A stretch of DNA of 11,766 nucleotides, from assembly GCA_023388955.1 (NCBI GenBank), contig JAEWFH010000078.1:1-11766 (forward strand). The letters run 5' to 3'. The translations under genes were made by a program, and so were the position numbers. Numbering within the stretch: position 1 is the first letter of the stretch; every line of letters begins with the position of its first letter. Origin of the DNA: Pseudomonadota bacterium. GTDB lineage: Bacteria; Pseudomonadota; Gammaproteobacteria; Xanthomonadales; Xanthomonadaceae. Below, piece after piece: positions 1 to 5,970 of the stretch. Below the pieces are notes generated by a model that saw only the letters and a list, made by a program, of their open reading frames with translations, was not told the origin of the DNA and ran no database searches.

Positions 1-1949
1 CGCAGGCAGTACAGCATCAGGCCGATGCCGAGCATGCCGTACACGCCGAACAGCGCGGTGTGGCCGTGGGCCGCGGTCAGGTTGGTGCCCTGCATGAAGT
101 ACAGCGCGATCGGCGTGTTGATCAGGAAGCCCAGCAGGCCGGCACCGATGAGGTTCCAGAAGCTGACCGCCAGGAAGCACATGATCGGCCACTTGTAGCG
201 TTCCATCCACTTGGTGGCGCGGCCGTTCTGGAAGGTCTCGTAGGCCTCCCAGCCGATCAGCGCCAGTGGCACCACTTCAAGCGCCGAGATGCTCGCGCCC
301 ACCGCGATCACCGCCGTGGTCGTGCCGGCGAAGTACAGGTGGTGGAACAGCCCCAGCACGCCGCCGGCCATGAAGATGATGGTGGCGAACAGCACGCTGT
401 TGGTCGCCGTCTTCCCGCGTACCAGGCCCAGCTTGACGAAGATGAAGCTGATCACCGCCACCGCGAAGACCTCGAAGAAGCCTTCCACCCACAGGTGCAC
501 GATCCAGAAGCGCCAGTAGGTGATGATCGAGATGTGGGTGTCTTCCTGCCACATCAGGCCGGCGCCGAACAGCAGCGCGATGGCGACCGTGGAGAGGAAG
601 AACAGCCCGGCGATCGAGGTGATCTCGCTCTTGCGCCGCAGTGCCGGCCACAGGGCCCGGCCCATCAGCAGCAGCCACAGCAGCAGACCGATGAACAGGA
701 AGATCTGCCAGAAGCGACCGATGTCGGTGTACTCCCAGCCCTGGTGGCCGAACCAGAAGTTGTTGGCCAGCCCGAGCTTCTGCATCACCGCCATCCATTG
801 GCCGGCGAAGGCACCGACGACGATGATGATCAGGCAGGCGAACAGGAAGTTGACGCCGATGCGCTGGAACTTCGGCTCATGGCCGGAGATCGCGGGCGCC
901 AGGTACAGGCCGGTGGCCAGCCAGGCGACTGCGATCCACAGGATCGCCAGCTGGGTGTGCCAGGTCCGGGTCAGCGCGTAGGGCAGGATCTCGGCCAGCG
1001 CGAAGCCGTAGGCCTCCTGGCCCTCCACCTGGTAATGCGCGGTGGTCGCGCCCAGCAGGATCTGGGTCAGGAACAGCGCCATCACCAGCCAGAAGTACTT
1101 GCCGACCGCCCGCATCGAGGGGGTGACCACGATGCTGAGCGAGGGATCCTCCAGCGGTGGCTCGACCTTGGGCTCCCTGCCGTGCCAGACCGCGTAGTGC
1201 CACCCCAGCAGGCCGATGCCGGCGATCATGAACAGGATCGAGAACATCGACCACATGAAGCTGCTCGCACTGGGCGTGTTGCCGATCAGCGGCTCGTGCG
1301 GGAAGTTGTGGGTGTAGGTCAGGTCGGTGTCGTCGCCGCGCTCGGTACCGGTCGCCCAGGAGGCCCAGAAGAAGAACGCGGTCATCGCCCGCCGGTGCTC
1401 CAGGTCCGGGACCGGGTTCTCGCGCAGGGCGTAGGCCTCGCGCAGGTCGGCGGTGGCCGGATCATTGGAGAACACGCTGATGTAATGCGCGGCGACCTGG
1501 TCGATCGCCACCGCGCGCTCGTCGGAGATGGTGATCGTGCCCGTGGCCGGGTCGTAGGTGTTGGCACGGAACTGCGGGCGCAGCTGCGCCTCCAGCCGTG
1601 CCTTCTCCCCGTCCTCCAGGTCCGCATAGGCGGTGCCGTACTGCGCGCGCGCGCGGATGTCGAGGATGGCGACCAGCTCGCGGTGCAGCCATTCGGCCGA
1701 CCAGTCGGGCGCCAGCAGTGCGCCGTGGCCCCAGATCGAGCCGTTGTGGTGCCCGCCGATGCTCTGCCAGACCTGGCGGCCGGTATCGATGTCATCGCGG
1801 GTGTAGACCACCTGCCCGCTTTCGGTGACCACCTGCTCGGGTATGGGCGGCGCGGTCTGGTAGATGTCCCGCCCGATCCACAACATGATGCCGAAGCTGA
1901 CGATGAGCAGGGCGCTGAGCCCTATCCACAATCGCCTTGTCGTATCCAT
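1..1949 (-). CDS. norB: Quinol-dependent nitric oxide reductase (qNOR), C-terminus cut by window edge
   Basis: Single-subunit inner-membrane enzyme reducing 2 NO to N2O with electrons from quinol (also called norZ). 649 codons are visible; the family is usually about 750-770 residues, so roughly 100 are missing at the left edge. An N-terminal membrane anchor (about residues 7-26) is followed by a periplasmic extension up to about residue 225 that replaces the NorC subunit, then a heme-copper-oxidase-type membrane core. Likely metal ligands are visible: H331 (WHTQLAILW, heme b), H485 with E489 (VHLWVEGFFE), H536/H537 (LFHHLYF) for non-heme FeB, and H628/H630 (AHGHTALFG) for the hemes. The N-terminal extension distinguishes it from cytochrome-c-dependent NorB. 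The ATG at 1949 has a strong Shine-Dalgarno AGGAGA (1957-1962). A FNR box lies 61 bp upstream, suggesting low-oxygen or NO-related induction. It may serve NO detoxification or partial denitrification; no other denitrification gene is in view. Confidence 0.95.
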   Translation of the reverse strand, partial: MDTTRRLWIGLSALLIVSFGIMLWIGRDIYQTAPPIPEQVVTESGQVVYTRDDIDTGRQVWQSIGGHHNGSIWGHGALLAPDWSAEWLHRELVAILDIRARAQYGTAYADLEDGEKARLEAQLRPQFRANTYDPATGTITISDERAVAIDQVAAHYISVFSNDPATADLREAYALRENPVPDLEHRRAMTAFFFWASWATGTERGDDTDLTYTHNFPHEPLIGNTPSASSFMWSMFSILFMIAGIGLLGWHYAVWHGREPKVEPPLEDPSLSIVVTPSMRAVGKYFWLVMALFLTQILLGATTAHYQVEGQEAYGFALAEILPYALTRTWHTQLAILWIAVAWLATGLYLAPAISGHEPKFQRIGVNFLFACLIIIVVGAFAGQWMAVMQKLGLANNFWFGHQGWEYTDIGRFWQIFLFIGLLLWLLLMGRALWPALRRKSEITSIAGLFFLSTVAIALLFGAGLMWQEDTHISIITYWRFWIVHLWVEGFFEVFAVAVISFIFVKLGLVRGKTATNSVLFATIIFMAGGVLGLFHHLYFAGTTTAVIAVGASISALEVVPLALIGWEAYETFQNGRATKWMERYKWPIMCFLAVSFWNLIGAGLLGFLINTPIALYFMQGTNLTAAHGHTALFGVYGMLGIGLMLYCL

Positions 1950-1975
1950 AGCGCATTCTCCTGGAAGGTGCGGGA

Positions 1976-2017
1976 AGTCTGGTTTGGCGCGCGCACGGTC
2001 GACCTGATCTGGGTCAA
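1976..2017 (-). promoter_or_regulatory. FNR box and candidate promoter of norB
   Basis: The plus-strand 14-mer CTGATCTGGGTCAA (2004-2017) matches the FNR consensus TTGAT-N4-ATCAA at 8 of 10 fixed positions. Its centre (2010.5) is 61.5 bp from the norB start. A weak -10-like hexamer CAGACT (minus strand, 1976-1981) is centred 32 bp downstream of the box centre, the spacing of a class II FNR promoter (box at -41.5). That predicts a transcript start near 1969 and a leader of about 20 nt containing the AGGAGA ribosome site. The box is seen directly; promoter activity is inferred. Confidence 0.72.
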
Positions 2018-2048
2018 GTCAGTCAGCGTTTGGCTTTGCGAAAGTTCC

Positions 2049-2082
2049 CCGAACACGCGAGACCCGTACAGGGTGTGTTCGG
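2049..2082. repeat. Imperfect hairpin between fnr and norB
   Basis: Perfect 8-bp arms CCGAACAC (2049-2056) and GTGTTCGG (2075-2082) enclose a second 4-bp pair ACCC/GGGT (2062-2065 and 2071-2074) with loop GTACA. A 5-nt bulge on one side separates the two stems. It lies 32 bp past the fnr stop codon in the direction of transcription. There is no T-run after it on the minus strand, so it is not a classic intrinsic terminator. It could end or stabilise the hemN-fnr mRNA, or be an operator upstream of the norB FNR box. Confidence 0.45.
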
Positions 2083-2113
2083 CAATGTAAGCGATGCGTG
2101 AAGCGTGCGCGAC

Positions 2114-2866
2114 TCAGCCGCGCAGGACCGGCCCCGCCAGTTCTTCCAGGCGCTCGCGGTCGGTCAGCTCCAGGTCGCGCCGGTCCACCGCCACCAGCCC
2201 GTCGCGCTGGAAGCGCTTGAGCACCCGGCTGACCGTCTCCGGCGCCAGCCGCAGGTAGTTGGCGATGTCGGTGCGCGGCATGGTCAGCTGGAAGCGGTTG
2301 GGCGAGAAGCCGCGTGCGGCCAAGCGCCGCGACAGGCCGATCAGGAACGCCGCCATGCGCTGGTCGGCGGTCCAGTCCCCGGCCAGCAGCGCGGCGCGCC
2401 CGATGTCACGGCTGAGCAGCCGGAACAGGTGCCGCTGCAGGCCCGGCAGCTGGGTGGCTAGCACCGAGATCTTGGGGAACGAGAACCGGCACAGCATGAC
2501 CGTGTCCAGCGCCACGGCATTGACCGGGTAGCGGTCGCCGTCGATGCCGTCCAGGCCGATCACCTCGCCGGGCAGGAAGAAGCCCAGCACGTGCTCGCGC
2601 CCGTCGCGGTCGACCATGTAGGTCTTGACCGTGCCGGCGCGGACCGCGGCGATGGCCTCGAACGGGTCGCCCTCGCGGAAGATGTGGTCGCCGGCGTGCA
2701 GCGGGCCGGTGTGCTCGACCAGCATGTGCAGGTCGCGCAGCCCGCTCTTGTCCATCCCCTCGTCCAGGCAGGCCTGGGAGAAGGCGCAGGTCGAGCAGAA
2801 GCGGAACTCGTCGCCGTCGTCGGCGAGCGTGCGCGCGTCCTGGCGCGGGAACGGCGTCAACGCCAC
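2114..2866 (-). CDS. fnr: FNR-type oxygen-sensing transcription regulator (Fnr/Anr)
   Basis: Global activator of anaerobic genes: a [4Fe-4S] cluster supports the DNA-binding dimer and is lost on contact with O2. With the GTG start at 2866 the protein is 250 residues, the same length as E. coli FNR. Cluster ligands C24, C27, C33 and C126 have exactly the E. coli spacing, offset by four. A cyclic-nucleotide-binding-like beta-roll (about 50-130) precedes the dimer helix and a C-terminal helix-turn-helix. Recognition residues E210, S213 and R214 form the E-xx-SR signature that reads TTGAT half-sites, matching the boxes before norB and hemN. The GTG is preferred because GGGAG lies 7 nt upstream. 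An in-frame ATG at 2917 would overlap hemN and lacks a ribosome site. The gene follows hemN by 19 bp, so it is co-transcribed and probably autoregulated. Residue 28, next to C27, is Ala where E. coli has Ser24. Confidence 0.93.
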   Translation of the reverse strand: MALTPFPRQDARTLADDGDEFRFCSTCAFSQACLDEGMDKSGLRDLHMLVEHTGPLHAGDHIFREGDPFEAIAAVRAGTVKTYMVDRDGREHVLGFFLPGEVIGLDGIDGDRYPVNAVALDTVMLCRFSFPKISVLATQLPGLQRHLFRLLSRDIGRAALLAGDWTADQRMAAFLIGLSRRLAARGFSPNRFQLTMPRTDIANYLRLAPETVSRVLKRFQRDGLVAVDRRDLELTDRERLEELAGPVLRG

Positions 2867-2885
2867 CGGGCAACTCCCATGCGGC

Positions 2886-4283
2886 TCAGATCGAGCGTGA
2901 GAAGCGGGGCGCGGCATCCGCGGCAGGCGGTTTCAGGTAGGCGTCGAAGCACATGGCAATGTTACGCAGTAACAGGCGCCCGCGCGAGGTCGCGCGGATG
3001 ACGCCGTCCTCGAACCGCACCAGGCCGTCCTCGACCAGCGGCTGCAACTGCTCAAGGGCGTCGGCGAAGTAGCTGTTGAAGTCGATCAGGTAGCGCCGCT
3101 CCAGCGCACCGACCGGGATCTCGCCCTGGCACATCAGGCGCTGGATCAGGTCCGCGCGCAGCTGGTCGTCCTCGCTCAGCTGCATCCCGCGGAACACCGG
3201 CAGCCGGCCTTCGTCCAGGGCGATCTGCCAGCTGGGGAGGTCGCGCGGGTTCTGGCTGAAGCTGTCGCCGATGTGGCTGATCGCGCTCACCCCCATGCCC
3301 ACCAGGTCGGTGTCGGCGTGGGTGGTGTAGCCCATGAAGTTGCGGTGCAGCCCGCCGCGCTCCTGGGCGCGGGCCAGGTCGTCGTCGGGCAGGGCGAAGT
3401 GGTCCATGCCGATGTAGACGTAGCCGGCGTCGGTGAGCTTGCCGATCGCCAGCTGCAGCAGGGCCAGCTTGTCCTGCGCGCTGGGCAGCTCGTCGGCGTT
3501 GATCTGGCGCTGGGCCTTGAACATGTGCGGCAGGTGGGCGTAGCTGTACACCGCCAGCCGGTCCGGGCGTGCCTCCAGCACCGTGTCCAGGGTGCGCGAG
3601 AAGCCCGCCAGGTTCTGCCGGGGCAGGCCGTAGATCAGGTCGACGTTGACCGAGCGGAAGCCGGCCTGGCGGCAGGCCTTGATGATCGCCAGGGTTTCCT
3701 CGACCGACTGGATGCGGTTGACCGCCTCCAGCACCGCCGGGTCGAAGTCCTGCACGCCCAGGCTGGCGCGGTTGAAGCCGATCCGGCCCAGCTCCAGTAC
3801 GTCGGCGGGCTTGACGAAGCGCGGGTCCAGCTCGATGGAGATGTCGCGCTCGCCGGACTGCGAGAAGGTGAACTGGCTGCGCAGCGCCTCCACCACCTCC
3901 TCCAGCTGGGCCGGGGACAGGAAGTTGGGCGTGCCGCCGCCGAAATGCAGCTGGATCACCTCGCGGTCGCGGTCGAACAGCTCCGCGGTCAGCGCGATCT
4001 CGCGGTACAGGCGGGCCAGGTAGGTCTCCCCGCGCGCCAGGTCGCGGGTGATGATCCGGTTGCAGCCGCAGTAGAAGCACGGGCTCATGCAGAACGGCAC
4101 GTGCACGTACAGCGACAGCCGGCGCGGGATCGGGTCGCCATTGCTGGCCGCCGCCGCGGCGTGCAGCGCCTCCTCGCCGAAGTCCGCGTGGAACTGCGGT
4201 GCGGTGGGGTAGGAGGTGTAGCGCGGACCGGGCCGGTCGTAGCGCTGCAGCAACTCGGTGTCGAAGGAGGGTTGGCTGGCCAT
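2886..4283 (-). CDS. hemN: Oxygen-independent coproporphyrinogen III oxidase (radical SAM)
   Basis: Cytoplasmic radical-SAM enzyme that decarboxylates coproporphyrinogen III to protoporphyrinogen IX without O2, supplying heme under anaerobic conditions. 465 residues, close to E. coli HemN (457). The N-terminal GPRYTSYPTA (19-28) is typical of true HemN rather than HemW. The cluster motif C65-x3-C69-x2-C72 is followed by C74 in the GCN signature, and the SAM-binding GGGTP is at 115-119. A C-terminal HemN domain follows. The ATG at 4283 has no recognisable Shine-Dalgarno, and the inferred transcript start coincides with it, so the mRNA may be leaderless. First gene of a two-gene operon with fnr, under a FNR box. 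The product is useful for making the hemes of the neighbouring NO reductase when oxygen is low. Confidence 0.96.
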   Translation of the reverse strand: MASQPSFDTELLQRYDRPGPRYTSYPTAPQFHADFGEEALHAAAAASNGDPIPRRLSLYVHVPFCMSPCFYCGCNRIITRDLARGETYLARLYREIALTAELFDRDREVIQLHFGGGTPNFLSPAQLEEVVEALRSQFTFSQSGERDISIELDPRFVKPADVLELGRIGFNRASLGVQDFDPAVLEAVNRIQSVEETLAIIKACRQAGFRSVNVDLIYGLPRQNLAGFSRTLDTVLEARPDRLAVYSYAHLPHMFKAQRQINADELPSAQDKLALLQLAIGKLTDAGYVYIGMDHFALPDDDLARAQERGGLHRNFMGYTTHADTDLVGMGVSAISHIGDSFSQNPRDLPSWQIALDEGRLPVFRGMQLSEDDQLRADLIQRLMCQGEIPVGALERRYLIDFNSYFADALEQLQPLVEDGLVRFEDGVIRATSRGRLLLRNIAMCFDAYLKPPAADAAPRFSRSI

Positions 4284-4290
4284 GCGCTGC

Positions 4291-4332
4291 AGGCTACGGG
4301 CCGCGCGGGCGGCCCGCCTTGACCGGTGTCAA
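4291..4332 (-). promoter_or_regulatory. FNR box and -10 element of the hemN-fnr operon
   Basis: TTGACCGGTGTCAA (4319-4332) is a perfect self-complementary dyad matching TTGAT-N4-ATCAA at 8 of 10 positions. On the minus strand a TAGCCT hexamer (4291-4296, TAnnnT pattern) is centred 32 bp downstream of the box centre, the same distance as at norB. This is class II FNR geometry. The predicted transcript start is at 4283-4284, on or next to the A of the hemN ATG. The 84-bp gap between prpF and hemN holds only this promoter and the hairpin at the prpF stop. Confidence 0.78.
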
Positions 4333-4359
4333 CCCGCCCGCGGGTCGTTGCCGGGGGCC

Positions 4360-4380
4360 GCCGCCGTTCAGGCCGGCGGC
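4360..4380 (-). terminator. GC hairpin straddling the prpF stop codon
   Basis: Arms GCCGCCG (4360-4366) and CGGCGGC (4374-4380) form a 7-bp all-GC stem with a 7-nt loop that contains the prpF TGA. No T-run follows on the minus strand, so it is at best a weak or factor-assisted terminator. It may also arise by chance from GC-rich codons. Confidence 0.3.
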
Positions 4381-5570
4381 AGCGTATCCGCGGGAACCCG
4401 TACCCGACCTTCCATCAGCACCCGGGCACTGCGGCTCATGACGGCCTTTGCAACGCTCCACTGGCCGTCGACCTGGCGCGCCTCGGCCCCGACCCGCAGG
4501 GTGCCCGAGGGGTGGCCGAAGGTGACCGCGTTGCGCTCGCCGCCACCGGCGGCCAGGTTCACCAGCGTGCCCGGCACCGCGGCCGCGGCGGCGATGGCCA
4601 CCGCGCAGGTGCCCATCATCGCGTGGTGCAGCTTGCCCATCGAAAGCGCGCGCACGTTGAGGTCGATGGCGCCCGCGGTGATCGCCTTGCCACTGCTGGC
4701 GGCGTAGTCCTTCGGCGCTGCCACGAAGGCGACCTTGGGGGTGTGCTGGCGTGTCGCGGCACCCGCCAGGTCGTCGATCAGGCCCATGCGCAGCGCCGCC
4801 TGGGCGCGGATTGCCTCGAACATCGCCAGTGCCGCCGGATCGCCATTGAGGGCCGGCTGCAGCTCCGTGCCGTCGCAGCCGACGTCGGCGGCGTTCACGA
4901 ACACCGTGGGGATGCCGGCCGAGATCATCGTCGCCTGCAGCGTGCCCAGGCCGGGAACCTCCAGTTCGTCGACCCGGTTGCCGGTGGGGAACATCGAGGC
5001 GGCCGCGTCATCGCCTCCGTCCTCGGACGGGTCCATGAACTCCACCACCACCTCGGCGGCCGGGAAGGCCACCCCGTCGAGCTCGAAGTCGCCGGTTTCC
5101 ACCACCTCGCCACCGGCGACCGGCACGTGGACCACGATCGTCTTGCCGATGTTCGCCTGCCAGACCCGCACCGCGACGGTGCCGTCCTGGGGCACCCGGT
5201 CCGCGTCCAGGAAGCCGTTGGCCACCGCGAACGGTCCCACCGCCGTGCTCAGGTTGCCGCAGTTGCCCGACCAGTCGACGAAGGCGCTGTCGATCGACAC
5301 CTGGCCGTAGAGGTAGTCGACGTCGTGTCCGGGCTGCGAGGGCTTGGAGATGATCACGCACTTGCTGGTCGAGGAGGTCGCCCCGCCCATGCCGTCGGTA
5401 TGCTTGCCGTACGGATCGGGCGAGCCGATCACCCGCATCAGCAGCGCATCGCGCGCCGGGCCGGGGACCTGCGCCGCTTCCGGCAGGTCCTGCAGGCGGA
5501 AGAACACGCCCTTGGAGGTGCCGCCGCGCATGTAGGTGGCCGGAATACGAAGCTGGGGAATCTGTGGCAT
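4368..5570 (-). CDS. prpF: 2-methylaconitate cis-trans isomerase PrpF
   Basis: Cofactor-free isomerase that works with AcnD in the 2-methylcitrate cycle: AcnD yields 2-methyl-trans-aconitate and PrpF converts it to the cis isomer for rehydration to 2-methylisocitrate. 400 residues, full length for the family. The protein is diaminopimelate-epimerase-like. The N-terminal MRGGTSKGVFF (14-24), GSPDPYGKHTDGMGG (49-63) and SGNCGN (101-106) are family signatures. K70 and C104 have the spacing of the Lys and Cys proposed as active-site residues in Shewanella PrpF. The ATG at 5570 is preceded by a modest GAGAG ribosome site. It lies downstream of acnD on the same strand, separated by the dead gene at 5617-5970, and is probably still co-transcribed with acnD. 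PrpB, PrpC and PrpR are not in the window. Confidence 0.95.
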   Translation of the reverse strand: MPQIPQLRIPATYMRGGTSKGVFFRLQDLPEAAQVPGPARDALLMRVIGSPDPYGKHTDGMGGATSSTSKCVIISKPSQPGHDVDYLYGQVSIDSAFVDWSGNCGNLSTAVGPFAVANGFLDADRVPQDGTVAVRVWQANIGKTIVVHVPVAGGEVVETGDFELDGVAFPAAEVVVEFMDPSEDGGDDAAASMFPTGNRVDELEVPGLGTLQATMISAGIPTVFVNAADVGCDGTELQPALNGDPAALAMFEAIRAQAALRMGLIDDLAGAATRQHTPKVAFVAAPKDYAASSGKAITAGAIDLNVRALSMGKLHHAMMGTCAVAIAAAAAVPGTLVNLAAGGGERNAVTFGHPSGTLRVGAEARQVDGQWSVAKAVMSRSARVLMEGRVRVPADTLPPA

Positions 5571-5616
5571 GAGTACTCTCTATGGTGCGAAGCAGGGCCG
5601 GGGGGAGGGCGGCTCT

Positions 5617-5970
5617 TCAGAACAAACTCGCCTGCGAAACCCGCGCCGCCGCCGGCCCGAGCGCCCAGCGGCCAAGGGTCTCATAGCCGTACGGCTTGCC
5701 ACCGCCGACCACCAATTCAACGACATCGACCGGCCATTCGACCGGCCTCATCGGCTGGCTGGGCGGAAGCTCCCCGCGGAAGCCGTAGCTGAGCGTGACG
5801 TGCGGCGTATGGCCACGGCCCGCCGGCAGGCCCTGCCGTTCCACGGCGGCGTTGACCGCGGCGACCAGCACATCCAGCTCAGTGCAGCCGCGGCGCTGCC
5901 TTGCATCGACATTGAAGCTCCCGCGCTGGTTCCTGGCTGCCTTGATCTGGTCGAGTTCGAGGGGCAGCCG
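5617..5970 (-). pseudogene. C-terminal remnant of a 2'-5' RNA ligase-like 2H phosphoesterase
   Basis: Directly after the acnD stop codon, and in the same frame, 117 sense codons remain open before a TGA at 5617. The reading resembles the C-terminal two thirds of LigT/ThpR-like 2H phosphoesterases: LPLELDQIKAARNQRG near the start, then HTPHVTLSYGF containing the second HxT motif, and a LGRWALGP tail like the family's C-terminal LxRWPL. The N-terminal portion with the first HxT motif is absent, so the two-histidine active site cannot form. The first usable start is a GTG at 5871 (84 codons) without a clear ribosome site. I therefore call it a 5'-deleted pseudogene. Translation as a small protein, or by readthrough or reinitiation from acnD, cannot be excluded. 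Family assignment rests on the HxT motif and general pattern. Confidence 0.72.

Noticed and set aside
60..2090. Plus-strand open frame of 676 codons over norB
   Set aside because: Antisense shadow of norB, rich in Gln/Asp/His/Arg with no recognisable domain, and it runs across the FNR box region.
2867..2917. Longer fnr start at the ATG at 2917
   Set aside because: Would overlap hemN by 32 bp and lacks a Shine-Dalgarno; the GTG at 2866 has GGGAG at good spacing and gives the 250-residue length of E. coli FNR.
3273..5792. Long plus-strand frames opposite hemN and prpF
   Set aside because: Same compositional signature of antisense shadow frames; the minus-strand products are clear enzymes with intact motifs.
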